Shown piece after piece: positions 48,225 through 61,149 of a stretch of DNA of 64,000 nucleotides. Below the pieces are notes generated by a model. It ran no database searches, was not told where the DNA came from, and saw nothing but the letters and a program-made list of their open reading frames with translations. Source of the DNA: Mactra quadrangularis. Taxonomy: Eukaryota > Mollusca > Bivalvia > Venerida > Mactridae. Numbering within the stretch: the stretch's first letter is position 1; each line of letters begins with the position of its first letter. Location: assembly GCA_025267735.1 (NCBI GenBank), contig CM046309.1:36307202-36371201 (forward strand), written 5' to 3'. The translations under genes and the position numbers were made by a program.

Positions 48225-49093
48225 CTTATGTGGGATAAATATAATTTATAAATATACATGTATTTATTTTTTGGCTTGATTTATATCATACCTGTAAAAT
48301 ACTTACCAATGCTTGTATTGTTCGTTTTTTTCTTAGCTGTCAAAACATGAATCATTTCACAGTGAATTTGTTTGTTAAAATTATCGTCATGATACATTCA
48401 TGAGTTTCCAAAAGTGTGTACGATGATCGAGTAAAGATGCTTACGCCGTATGATATGTTTTAGTCAATATATATTTAATAACAATCAGGCCGCCAATACA
48501 AAAACGATGCATTCAGTCAACGTGAAATTATTCAAGCTTTGACAGTTGAGAAAAAACGGACTATACATGGGTGTCAACATCATACCATACAAATATAAAA
48601 GCTGCTTCCTCTAAATTAGACAGTTCCATTTTCACTCTATGATTTCTTCATGTCGGCTTACAGTGAATAACTTAACGTAATTGTATTTGGTTGAAGATTC
48701 ACATATTTCAACTTCAATATCAAGCAGAAATTAACGAAGCGATGATTGTGATTTTCGCACAAATTGTAGTATCTAGTACAGTTGTTATTAATTGAACATA
48801 AAATCGATTTTACCGGCACCCTTATACATAATAATCTCCACAAAAATCATTGAAATACAAAAAAATATCATATCCATCAACTATAAAAACATCATTTAAA
48901 CTGTCAACATTTCATATCACAAGCATATCTTTGATAAATGCATGAGATAATTAATAATTTATCAATGACATTGACAGCAAGTGGTCAATTTTTTTATTTA
49001 CTTATGTTTAATACGATTCCTGGTCCCGGATTTTCTGTAGGCGATCCCGGGATTTCCCCCATCCTTGTATATGTATGCATTTCGTATTTATTT

Positions 49094-49240
49094 TTCTGCT
49101 GTTATATTTTCTTTCTGTCAGCAGAACCAGCAGAAAGATTAATTCTCCTGCTGTAATTCAATCTGTCTGCTAACAGACCCAGCAGCAAGATTGATCCTTC
49201 TGTTGTAATTTTATCTTTCTGCCAGCAGACACAGCAGACT
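49094..49240 (+). repeat. 52-bp tandem repeat, about 2.8 units
   Basis: TTCTGCTGT starts at 49094, with variants at 49146 and 49198. Each unit contains CTGCTG near CAGCAGA, so each can fold into a small hairpin. Confidence 0.8.
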
Positions 49241-50241
49241 TCACACTTCCTATATTACATGTAAGATGGATGCCACTTGTTGCCGAAATTCATACACGGA
49301 AGTTAATGTTTCTCCACAAATTGTGTACTATGGACATCAACATGCTATCTAGACAACTGCCTGTTTTTCTGCCAGAAGATTTTGGGGTTCCTTTTTTCAC
49401 ATTACCTTAATAAACGAAATTGGTTAAAGGGAATTATGACCATGTGGCACTTAACACCTAAAAACCTTTTATCACGTATCCGAATACTATTTTTGATCAA
49501 TAATCCGCCACAAAATTAATACTACTTATATAAGATTTTTACCAAAGTGGATTAAAATATCTATTAAGCCATGTGTTGACTATTAGCTAGTAATTTTAAA
49601 TATAGCATTACGTCAATTTCAATAGAAGGCAAAAACTTTAAGAACGGATTACTATTACGTAAGCAAAGCTGTTGTTGACAGTATGTCTATATGCCAATAT
49701 TTGAGGTGTTCAAATTTAGTCCAAGTTTTTAAACTTGTAGCACCGACAAACTAAGATCGTTTGTAGCTAGGCTTTGTACATGTACAGTATATAAGGATAT
49801 ATTTAAATAATTTGTTAATGATACACCTCAGTAGGATTTGATAAGTTAATCGGTAGAGTATTGCAAGCAGGAGTTCGAAGATACGTTTCCAAAATCCAGC
49901 ATCGAATAAGCTACCCACAACTTATATTCTTTTCCGTTCACACCATTCGGGACACCACGTTTCAACTTAGAAGATACTTGCGAAGCAAATCGCCGAGGAG
50001 TTCCCAATACTATTACACTTGTAAAATAAGCGATTTGATTCCCAAGAGTAGGCCTAAACTGTACGACTGAAAATGAACATTTTATATATATAAAACATTC
50101 AATTTACATCCATCTTCTTCCTTGATCTGTGAATTTAGTCTTTCAACGTGGTCAATCCACTCCATATGGATGCATTATGTGCAGACCCTGGCTGGACATA
50201 AACATACCTGAAGTGAATAGCAGAAATATATTTATATACAG

Positions 50242-50415
50242 CTGTCTACAAAAATAGGATATGAAAGTGGTTATCCGAACAGGTCAGTTTAGCAACCAGC
50301 ACTATATCTTGTTTGTAGAAATTTTGTTGCCCCAAAGACGTTTTGGTTGCCCGAACTAGAAATTGGTTGTCCCGGGCAACCGGACACCTACTAATTTCGT
50401 AGGCTGTAGACAGTT
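50242..50415. repeat. TIR element, copy 2 (ACAGTCTAC family, inverted orientation)
   Basis: The reverse complement of the interior matches the copies at 4996 and 35299, with GGGCAACCAAAA-type motifs and a GTAGGTGTCCGG stretch. Terminal inverted match CTGTCTAC and GTAGACAG. Confidence 0.6.
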
Positions 50416-51439
50416 GAGAAAATCTTCTTCGGCTGGATACTTCGACAGCAGTGGACTTCCTCATTATTTCTTCAACCGGGTTTGAGACCGGCAACGACTG
50501 ACTTTAATTTACGAGCATTCATGTACTCAATTAAATAATTACTCATGCAGTTCTTTCATTAACCACTACACGTCATGACGTCGACAAGGCAACAAGTTTA
50601 TCTTCTATAACAACAAAACTTGATGAACAAAGCATTGTATGGTATGCCAAAATAAGTAAAGTGGTCTGAATTAGGAAATAGTCGCCGTAAGTGTATAAGG
50701 TCTTTAAAGAACGGTACATGAGGTTTGAAAGGCCTAGTTTTAACCCAACTAGACCAAGCACATGTCACTTTAAATTAGTAAATAAAAAACACCATGTTAC
50801 ATTAATTAATACTGACTTAAGTAATTATAAAGTTAAGATGTATTTTATTATAAAACTTTAATACAAATCTTTTATTTATACAGATTTTTAATCCGTCTTT
50901 AAAGTATTTAGTGAAAAAGTAACAGGGGCAGATACGGAATGTTTCTCTCAGTGTTTAAAGCCTAAGAATGAGACCAAACTCTAAACTAAATCGGACATTG
51001 CATCGAAATCATGGAAAACATTTTTGCTATTACTCCAAAATGAGACGTTTAAACATATGTTTAAATGTTTTGAGAGGAAATACAACATTTGAAACTTCTT
51101 AGGGGATCTGGACCCTGATCCCACTGGGTCCTCATATGAGTAAAGTATTATTATAAAAATCGTCTATAATTATGTATTAACCAACTATATATACCATACT
51201 TAACATTTATAATTATATATAATATACTTTTAATATTTAAGGTCGTGTGGAATTCTATGACATTTTTAAACTATCAATTTTCTTTAGTTCAAGTAGATAT
51301 TCGATATTTTTTACCTTATAAATGTACATGATATTCTTTTATATTTCTCATTTTTAAATTGACTGAAGTGATCATGACACAGAGGCAAAATTTTAGAAAA
51401 TTATCGTGGTTAAATCAGATTGGAACATTTTTTTCAACT

Positions 51440-51570
51440 TAGATACTTTATTTCAAAATTCAAGGATTTTTATACATTTTTGTTTATAGCGTCCTGGCAG
51501 AACTTTAGATACGTTCTTTAAAAATCAAGAGTTTTCATACACTTTTGTTCATATCGTCGTGGCATAGTGA
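51440..51570 (+). repeat. ~70-bp tandem duplication
   Basis: TTATAGCGTCCTGGCAG and CATATCGTCGTGGCATAG close two similar units; both contain ACTTTAGATAC or a variant and CA-AGGATTTT/CAAGAGTTTT. Confidence 0.5.
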
Positions 51571-52696
51571 CATGTTAATAGCAACTAGACGTCCACGTGG
51601 TATTGTAATTGACACGACATGAAAATATATACATTTGTAAATTGTACTCCATATTCATTCATTGTCAGGAAATTATAAAGAAGTGCTCGTGTTTCTTTTG
51701 GAGTTTATGTATATATTATTAAAAATTGATCATAGGTATTCATTTCAATTAATCAATCGAAAAAAGGAGCTCAATAGAGTAGTCAACGCTGTGGTATAGA
51801 AATTTTGTATACATTTATTAGCACTTATCATATACGTTGACTTTGATGACATTTAAAACGTGGAAAGTGAAATAGATAAATATTTGATGTTATAGTAATT
51901 TAATTGGACCATTTTATATGTTCCATAAAACAGGATATAAATGCAGATATTCCATTCAGTATAAAATTATTTGCTGTTTATAGTTTTACAGTGGGATTAC
52001 ATTAGGTGTGTTTTAGTAGAGTTGAATTCCAGTCTACTGCATTAAATACATGTTTTATGATATGATCGCATGAAAGCTTAGTTTTGACGTATTAATAGGA
52101 ATGAATGGCTATGGATTTTATTAATACAATGTACATGTATGTCTAAAAAGTCGATCATATAATTCTCGGTGTTGTGAAAATTATCAAAGTAAATGTGGAA
52201 AATGTGGAATATTAAATAAACTGTTATTAAAGCTGTAAAAAAGGACAGAGAGACGTTTTGAAAATCGTTGTGAATCATTACGTCACAGCAACGTCATAAT
52301 ACGCCACATTACGTCGTTGTCATAGTTTCGACGTTACATTTGGACACTAGTGAGATAAACATTATTTTGTCTTAGAATATGTGACAATTTAAAATGCAGT
52401 GAAAGTATTACAATAAAAGAGTGTAGGGACATTTTGTCCGGATGAACAAAACACAAGGATGACGCATGATAAGGTTTGTACTGACTTTGTACATTTTTAT
52501 GTTGTTCATGGTAATGATTATCGGGTGACGCATCTACGAAAAAAATCACCTCTCTATAAAACTGGGTTTAAACATTTGTTTCAGATCTCAGTTCAAAGTA
52601 AGCTCAGCTCATCTACTATATCAAATATTTCCAAGTGCTTTACTAAAGTTAAGAGTGAAAGGCATTTTGGTGTTTGAATCGTGCAGTTTGCGTGAT

Positions 52697-52872
52697 ATTT
52701 TTACTCTCTGTACTTTCCCCATTTAATAACGTTTCGGCTTATAGCTTATAACTTGATATCGTCGTGTAATAGTAAGAAGAAAATATATGTAGTTACATTT
52801 TAAAAATATATTCATTTTTGAAAAAGGCTTTACGCCGAAACGTTATTCAATGGAGAAAGTACAGTGTAAAAA
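52697..52872. repeat. Palindromic element, AATAACGTTTCGGC arms
   Basis: TGTACTTTCCCCATTTAATA and ACGTTTCGGC left; GCCGAAACGTTATTCAATGG and AGAAAGTACAG right. Arms are about 40 bp and the total about 175 bp. Confidence 0.75.
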
Positions 52873-53691
52873 CTTTTCTTGTGTCCACCTGTATACCATA
52901 CTTAGATGATATTTTTCAGTCAAATGATTACGTACATGAATATATTGTGTGCATGCTTCATACACCGGTGCAAGATTCTGTACCCAAGCTCTAGCCTCTA
53001 TAAAATCACCGTACAAATTTGAATGAAGACTATTCATATTACTGACTTTTTCTTGATTTTAGACAATCAAATATTGTAAACATGTACACAAAATGATACA
53101 CGAATGTCAGGATATACTGTGTCAGGGGTAATCTTGATAAATACATCAAATTACGAAATTTACAAACAAAATCAGCTGAAAAAAGCTAACTAGGTTATAT
53201 TATGTCTGAACTAATCGTATAACTTGTGCACATTGACCGGAGACAAGGAATACTATTTTAATATCACTTGCATTCATCAATGCAGTTAGCTGTCATTCTC
53301 GTTCACAAAGGTTATCGTGATTGTCGATAGAATCGAGAGTCGTGATAGTCACTGGGTATGAGAAAGTTAGCTGTGGGCTGGTATAGTTTGTGCGAATTGA
53401 CTTGAGACTGATTAATACATTATATGAATTGGTAGAGATCTACACTACTTTTAATTGATTAAATGTATGTAGAATTATATTTAAAGTTTTTTTTGTCTCA
53501 GGTCAACCTGTACAAGCTACATGGTAATCTTTGATATAAACAGTCACATCAGATAAAATAACAATGTCTGACAAGTCTGTGATACTATGCCAAGTGTTCC
53601 ATTATCTTTATATAATGTTTTGATAGGTTCGATTAACATTCGATCTGATAATAATAGATAACAAAAACAGTGTCGTTGTAAACGTGTTTTT

Positions 53692-53780
53692 TAATTTATT
53701 CTTAAAACTAATGCATGTTTATAATTTATTCATGAAATTAATGCATGATCATTAATTTATTCATAAAATTAATAAAGGTT
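53692..53780 (+). repeat. ~33-bp AT-rich tandem repeat, three units
   Basis: AATTTATTCATAAAATTAAT-type units, two of which contain AATGCATG. Confidence 0.75.
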
Positions 53781-54819
53781 TTGAGAAAAATAATGAAAAA
53801 TAGTTCACTGGTATACAAATGTATGTACATGGGATATTGATGGTATAATATGTAAGAATAGAAACCTGTTAAAGAACTTGGCTATGTTAATTATTTCATG
53901 AATAAAACCACACATAATATAATTCATTAGCCAATTTGTAATTGAGTTAGTCATTATTAGTAATTTTAATGACCAAATACTATTATTGTGCACTTTTTTC
54001 TGCTTTATTTGGTATCATAATGGGTTTTATTTTTTCGTCTTTATAATGACTTTAAACTGCAATTGTTGGTGAGCCATTTACACGGGTGATTAATCTTTAC
54101 GTTGGTAAAAAATGTATTTTAAATTACAAATATAGTTAATTAAAATTCACAGATCTAAAGTATAGTAAACTATCGGTAATTAAAATGGGATACGCTTGTA
54201 TGAAGAAGTGTTCCCACATACAGGAGTACTTTCAAAGTGTAATAGTAAATAGATATGTTTAAAAGTTCAATATTTGCCAACTTGACAAGCCTTGTACGTT
54301 GTTAGTTAATTAAAGCAAGTTATTCATATATGTATAATGACCTATCACTGGTACATAGTATTGGTTACCGTTCAATAAACACTGATTTGACTGTTCAAAT
54401 ATTATTATGTATATATAAGTATGTTAGTTAACACTGACATGCTGGCTGGGTCAAATATAGGCTCTCATTAACTCATGAAATTAAGAGTTAAAAATTAAGT
54501 CTAAAATAATGATATTGTTAACATACTCACGAAAAATGGCTACTTAGCCACAAGAATCAATGTTATAAGTTTGAATCTAGTTTGTTTCTAGTTCTCAGAT
54601 TCGGGCCAACAATCGAGTTTAAAATAGTGAGAATTAAGATACAGACATTATTTAACAAGGCTAAACATTTGGTTTTAAAATCTTACGTGGATGTGGACCA
54701 TTTGAACACACAATCAAAGACAAGGATGATATTGATTGATAATTTCTACTCGACAAGAACAGTCATAATTGAATCCACTGAAGCTCCAAGTGCAAGTTCT
54801 AATTTACCATATTTTGATA

Positions 54820-55000
54820 TTCTGTTGGAGATCGCGGGTTCGAGCCCGGTCGCTGTAGGTCATACCCTTGTCGGCCTCGTGGTAGGGTAAGTTAGTACTG
54901 GTGATAGAAAAGTGGCCAGGAAACCTATAGTAAGAAGAGCTGGCCGTCGTATAAATGACCTAAACATGTGTTGAATACGACGTAAAAAAGAGTAACACAG
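54820..55000 (+). repeat. tRNA-derived SINE, family 3, head-truncated
   Basis: Box B GGGTTCGAGCCCGG, then GTTAGTACTGGTGATAGAAA and a tail ATAAATGACCTAAACATGTG, then TACGACGTAAAA. The tail shares the ATGACCT..TGTGTTG pattern with families 1 and 2. Short frames on both strands here are spurious. Confidence 0.7.
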
Positions 55001-56010
55001 CAGAAAAATATCGAAACCCACAGAAACCACAGATACTTGCAATAGTATTCAACATTCCGTTGACCAAACAAAACACAGGCTAGTCTATACTTTTAGTAAT
55101 ACAGAAATACTTCAAGCTATTAAACAGTCTACTTTTCGAACTTTTAACTCATGAATATAAAATGAGATTTACGTAATTTCATAAATGATTTGCACATTGC
55201 ACCGTCGTTCCTTTTAGATTAATAAATAAATATATATATTAGTATTGATTCGTTTGTGAATAAACATTCATTTGTCAAAGTTGTATTTGACTTTTGTGCA
55301 TTTTAATATAAATGTTAGACGTATCAATCGATTTTAAACAGAAATGACGCGGAAGAACCATGATTAATATGTCTAGACCAAATACAAAATTTTGCACGTG
55401 CGTCCGTGTGAAATGTACACAGATTAAATCGCTGACTATGTCAACAAAATTAGAATTTGGACTTTAAAAATGACTTGCAAACGTTGTAAAAAATCCATTG
55501 CGAATATGTTTTCCAGTCATTTAATAATGAAGGGAATATGTCTGTCACTCTTTATCTGATTTTGTACGGAGACTCAAATCTTAGTGGCAAGTTGAATACT
55601 TTCTGACAACTTATATCATTCTCTCCAACAGCAATGATTACTTGTTACATTTCTTCTATATTTGAATACTCTCACGCATTAAGATCAACTTCACGAATTC
55701 ACGATTTCAACTTCATGAAGCTGAATTGTTTATTCTAATTCTAAATGATTGTCATGATAAAATGTGATATTGTATTAAGTTTATTAACTGATAATGAACA
55801 TCTTTAAGCTCTAAGCTTTTTGTTCATTTACCTACATTATTTCTTCAATATCTTCAATATACTTTTATATGTATATAAACATTGTTGAAATAAAAATGTT
55901 TAAGGAAATAGGAATATATTGTATATATACAAATGCAATACACAAATATCGGCATTTGTAAGATACCGCCAAACTTTTCCTTGTTTTTGAAATTAAAATA
56001 TGTTTCCTTA

Positions 56011-56224
56011 GGCCACCACAAGTTGATCATATGTTCAACGGATTTTTCTGGAAAAAAAATGGGGCGAGCGAGCGAAGAAAAAAGTCTTTATTCACTTGCT
56101 TTATATAGCGGTTTGACCCAATTTTTATGAGCGAGCGAGGAAATAAAAATATTTTTTTTGGTAAAAACCGTCAAAATTAAGGTGCGAGCGAATCCATAGA
56201 ACATATGACCAATTTGTTGTGGCC
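56011..56224. repeat. PIF/Harbinger-like MITE, TTA duplication
   Basis: GGCCACCACAAGTTGATCAT left and CATATGACCAATTTGTTGTG..GGCC right, flanked by TTA at 56008-56010 and 56225-56227. GG-type termini with a TWA duplication are characteristic of PIF/Harbinger. The interior has GGGCGAGCGAGCGAAG repeated as GAGCGAGCGAGG. 214 bp. Confidence 0.8.
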
Positions 56225-57136
56225 TTATCTGAGACTGTAAATTTTAATTATTATTGAATTGGTGAGGTGAAGAATATAGTTCTATTTGACTTCACCATCA
56301 AAACTATGTTATATATAAAATCGCAAGATATCATTGTTTGTGTTTTGAATTTAAAAATCAAGATTATTGTTATTGACTGTTCTAAATAAATAAAGCGTGG
56401 TTATAAAAATTGTCTATAAATAATTATCAACGTGATAGTAAAATTGTCTTTTATTTAAAGTTGTAGCTTTATAGCCACTCCTGACAGGTTATGCCCTGTA
56501 AATTTATAAATAAATTAAATAAATAAATAAAAGTTTATTGACCTCATATTCTAATGACCACAGCGTACATGAGCGTAGATAGTTTTTGAAAAAAAATGTA
56601 TGTCTCATTTATGGTCTCTAACCAGCATTGAGAAAAGAAGAAATTAATTCACTACAGCAACGAGGCAAATGGACAATTAAATAGAAAATATTGATAAGTA
56701 AACCATGTACATGACATTTTGTTCAACACTTCATTCTGTGTATGCATTCTTAATTATGAAGTGTGTTACCATAACATTATATTGTTATATATTTTACCGT
56801 TTATTTCATTAAGTTTTGAACATCGTTTATTTATGTCTAAATACTATTAAATGTAAATCAAAACAATTTACCATACTTAGTTTCAGAAATATTCAATCAA
56901 CAAAATGAGGTTCAAATTTTAATATCATGATTATTTATGAAATCACCAAACAATGGTTTAGACACAAATCTATATTAAACATTGAGTCGTTCTGACAGCC
57001 AACTTGATTTTAATAATAAATAGACAATTAAAGAGTTTCTCTCATAAATTACACTGTCATATAAATTGTAAACTTTTTTGTCTAGTGAAAGCATTGTTAT
57101 AATAATTCTCTGAGTGAAGAATGAATGTCTGTAATA

Positions 57137-57599
57137 CAGTGGAACCTAAAAACCGAACCCTTCTCGCGGTCCCGATTTTGACATTGATCGCACATAATAC
57201 ACATGCACCTATATCTTAAATTATCACAAAAAGATAAACACAAGCAGTAAAAATCTTACCATAAAAATCATCGTAAGTCAAAAGCAAGAAACATTCATAA
57301 TACAGTCATTTTGGTTAATAAAATTTAAATTCTTTTGAATTATGTAGAATATTGTAAACATTTTGAATATCATGTCATAAAATGCTTAAAATCCTCCTGA
57401 CTTTGAACTGCTAAGATATGCAATGGACTTACGATAACTTTTTTCGTAAGAATTTTTGTGAAAAGGTGCACTAGACTATATGTAACATCATCGTAGACCA
57501 GCAATTTATTAAAATTGAAAACCTCAGAATTTCGGAAACCTTAGAAACCCGAACTTTTTGTTCGGTCCAAAGGGTGTTCTGTTTTTTGAGGTTCTACTA
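57137..57599. mobile_element. Pogo-like TIR element with a nested family D MITE
   Basis: TA|CAGTGGAACCTAAAAACCGA left; CTGTTTTTTGAGGTTCTACT right, with GAACCC../TTCGG pairing inside. This is the CAGTGGAACCTC-type end of pogo/Tigger-related elements. Positions about 57243-57472 are a family D MITE copy inserted within it. Confidence 0.6.
57243..57472. repeat. MITE family D, copy 2 (nested)
   Basis: TCGTAAGTCAAAAGCAAGAA and GAATATCATGTCATAA are shared with 46989-47224. The right arm TTTTTTCGTAAGAATTTTTG is intact; the left terminus is eroded. Confidence 0.72.
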
Positions 57600-58608
57600 T
57601 ATTATAGAATGGAAATCGACTCGGACTGTCTTTGTGTTTTATATTGATTATAAGCTTACATACAGAAAATATAACAATATAAATAAGCAGCTTAGTTTAA
57701 ATACATATCAATCATGATTTATGTTAGTTTCTAGATTAAATATACCCGGTAACTTTCTATCATTTGATACAGTCTAACCTTATTGCTACGACCATTATAT
57801 GTTTGTAGGGTAAACACTCGTTGTCTTAACACTGTTTATCTAGATTTTTCTTTACGTCGATCGCAAAAAGTGAATCACTAATCCCTACTCTATTTATATA
57901 CATAAAAAAACCGTTTATCTCGACTTTTTATTTTGTTATTTTCTTTATTTAGCTTTTCGGAATTTCCGTCCTAAACGTTCTTTTACACAGGATTTAACTT
58001 AAAAATTGTACGACACTATATGGACTATCAAAATCGATAGTCTTAATACTGTAATAGTCTTAATATGGTGACATTTGTCTTTTAATATAATGCATTTGGG
58101 ACCACAACAATCGTCAGGTCTAAGGTGGTTTTACAGCGACATTTTACTGTACTAATAATTCGATGACCCATCCAATATGATAGATTGGTACTTTATTATT
58201 TCTGGCTTTTCTCTGAAGGCGAATGTTTAAATGAATTATTGCCACGGTCATTAATCATCAGTAGTTATCTTGATATGTAACTCGGATTTAAAACAGTTAT
58301 ATTCCCTCAGTAATAGATTCCTAATGTTCTTTTGACCTCAGCATAAACTTGTTATTTTACTTGAAGGAGACATATCGTCATGAGTATGAAACTAATGTTT
58401 TGACAAAAGTAGGTTGGAATTTTGTCATGTCTGTCTTGTTTCTAGATAGGTGCCTCGTTCAGTTATTTTATACTTGACGTTGGTATTAGTGACCTAATGC
58501 AGGGCAGCAAGCTCTCACTTATTTAATTAACTATAAGTTGGGTCGAGTACGCACACGTTTCAATATTCGACAAATTTAATTTTAGCTATGACATTCCATG
58601 TACATGTA

Positions 58609-58815
58609 GTATTATTGTTTTATTCATATTCAACCTGACAGTGATGCATGCGTTAACCCCGCTTATTTAAATACTCGATAAGTGTTTGATAATCCTTGCA
58701 CATTAATTCGGATATCTATTTTTATCAATCACGAGTACAGACGTACGTGCACTGTAGTGAGTATTCAAATCAGTGGGGTTAATGTATACGCCACTGACAC
58801 TTGAATGAAATCTAA
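58609..58815. repeat. Palindromic MITE family C, copy 5
   Basis: CAACCTGACAGTGATGCATG and GTTAACCCCGCTTATTTAAA left; CAAATCAGTGGGGTTAATGT and CTTGAATGAAATCTAACAAT right. Confidence 0.8.
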
Positions 58816-59784
58816 CAATATTCCAAACCAATTCGATGTTCTAATGCTAATTTATTGATACGTTCGATAGGAACTCTTTTTTTGAATTTAGAACATACCT
58901 AAAAATTCACACTTGACCAAGAAAATTTCAATACTCGGTTAATACTTAAAAAGGCTTAAACGAATAAAATCACACGGTATAGAGCCAGTAATAATATATG
59001 CTTGATCGAATTTATTATGAATAAAAGTAATTGAGAGATTTACTTATATAATTAAGATAAAGGTTTTAATGTTAGACCATAAAATGATTTAATAATTCGT
59101 CTATAGATTATAAGATACCAAACTGTTAACTGTCGGTTACCCTTGGTTTTAATGAGGATGAAACCAAATATGCATAAATAAAGCAATTTGTCGATCGACA
59201 GATCTTAAGAAGCTTTTTACAACTTTAGGTTGTATGTATTCATGCAATCCACGACATATATGCTGAACTTCAAAAAGCCTGCTCATTTTACAAAAGATAA
59301 AATGAATAGATTTCTGTACGCGTATGAAGTGCAGTAAAGTTCCACTTTTAAGACCACCTAGGTTACTGCAAAATCTTGTGATATTTACGAGTTTTAAGTA
59401 TCTAATTTTTATTTGAGAAGAAAAATGCTCCTACCTTAAGGCCATTCGGCTATTAAGATCATCAATTTTAATGACCCTAATAGTAATGGCCCTCATACTG
59501 CATATGGTCGACTTTTTTACAATCATGGCAACAAGTATTTAACAGTCTCTGCCTCAGCCTGAATTTGTAAGTACTTTGTTATTAGTATCATCAAAGACGA
59601 GCTGGCCGGACAACTAAAAGTTGCACTTACTAGTATCACAGTTGTCTCCCTAACGTGAAAAAATCCTTGTTTCAGGAAAACAGTAACAGTATGGATAAAC
59701 TACGAAGTCCAGGAAGATCCAGAGACCATGAAGTTGAATCTCCAATACTAGAAGGTAGATGTCTTAGCGTAGTTTCAAGTAGGA

Positions 59785-59975
59785 CCAGTTGTCGAGTGGT
59801 AGGACGCGCTCTCAGGGATCGAGTGGTCCCGGGTTCGATCCCAACTAAGAGCACTGCTGATTTCTATGAGCAAGAAACTTACCTTAAGTTGTTCCATTCC
59901 ATCCAGATGTAAAAAGGAACTGTGAAGAATCACCAGCCTAAAGCTGGTTTCAATGATCATGGGTAATTGAACAAA
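59785..59975 (+). repeat. tRNA-derived SINE, family 4
   Basis: Head GTTGTCGAGTGGTAGGACGC (box A) and GGTCCCGGGTTCGATCCCAA (box B), followed by TTTCTATGAGCAAGAAACTT. The tail is unlike families 1-3. Three overlapping short frames here are shadows. Confidence 0.72.
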
Positions 59976-61149
59976 AATGTAAAGTTGGCTTAACATGTAC
60001 GTTGTATATGGAAGCTGACTCTATTCAAAGCGCTCTTTATTCAAGTGTATTATCTGACATACTATATTGAATACATTTCAGTAATCGAACTATATTGGTC
60101 TCATATTTTAATGACTTTAAAAAAATCGATTTCTGCAATTTATTTTATACGGTTGAATATGGTACCAGACCTTTATCAAATATGCTTCTTTGACCCTCTA
60201 CGATATTTGTGGGTACTAAGTGACCTTTTAGTTCAATATTGCAGTGACCAAATAGAAGATTAAAGTTTACTATGGAGCATAACATATTACACATTATGAA
60301 GTAAAAACGATGATACCTGCCAGGTAACATTCATAGGTAGTTTAGTCTATAACATGGGTCTAGTCGGCATTGATTTTGTATTGTAGACGCTACAAGATAT
60401 ATTTGCTTGCACTCAACTTCACACTTACAACGGATATACATTTGCACGGTGTAAAAACAGGTCATATATCCGTTCCATTATTTAAATAGTAATTAAAATT
60501 AATCACTTCAAAAAATACAAATATGAAAATGTGCCGAGTATTGGAAACCCATCCAACGATCAATTGCAAGATATACAGTGCCCTCCAAAAGTTTCTTGAC
60601 AAAATCCCGTTTTTACGATAAACCAATTCATATACAAGCATACCTATGAAGAAAAGAAACATATCGAGTCATCTTAGCCAATCGCAAATTCCAAAACCAG
60701 TATTAATTAGTTTATGAACATATTTTTCAAAATTTATATGTTACAAGAATAAGCTATTAAAGAAGCATGGACAGTTTTTCTCCAAGTATAATTTCTTCTC
60801 CAAGAGCTTTTGGAGAGTACTATATTGGTGCAAGTATTTAAACTTGACAAGTTAAGCAATGCGTGGGTTATATTGCTTAATTCATTGTGTGCATACCCTT
60901 GAGAAGTAAGTTGTTTAACTGGTCACACTAACAGAAAAAATATAGAAACATATGAATGATAAAAATAAATATTTGTATATTGAATGTCAACTTATGACTG
61001 GTTGAACTATAGAGATCTGTCAACTTTGATGTTGAACAATCTATAGTCAGCTATCATTTGGTCTATTATACCACAATAAGTTAAATATTTATATAGCTGT
61101 TAATATTTGATTATTTTTTCTTACATTCATTTTATTTCAATAATTGCAG

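Larger units (their letters stand above)
47661..61149. other. Intergenic or unassigned region before the second gene
   Basis: No convincing exon. Small frames at 47664-48006, 49861, 54582 and 59655 lack family motifs, and several overlap SINEs. Named repeats are listed separately. Upstream non-coding exons of the gene at 61150 could lie here but cannot be identified from sequence alone. A TGACGT/ACGTCA-rich patch is at about 52278-52318. Confidence 0.5.

Noticed and set aside
49841..49900. tRNA-like GTTAATCGGTAGAGTATTGC..GGAGTTCGAAG
   Set aside because: Box-like motifs only, with no body or tail matching another copy. Could be a decayed SINE head but support is too weak.
54582..54890. 102-codon plus-strand frame
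   Set aside because: Its 3' part lies in a SINE and its 5' part has no protein family signal.
59785..59860. tRNA-like sequence with GGTTCGATCCC
   Set aside because: Followed by a SINE-like body, and the arm lengths do not give a standard cloverleaf. Treated as SINE family 4.
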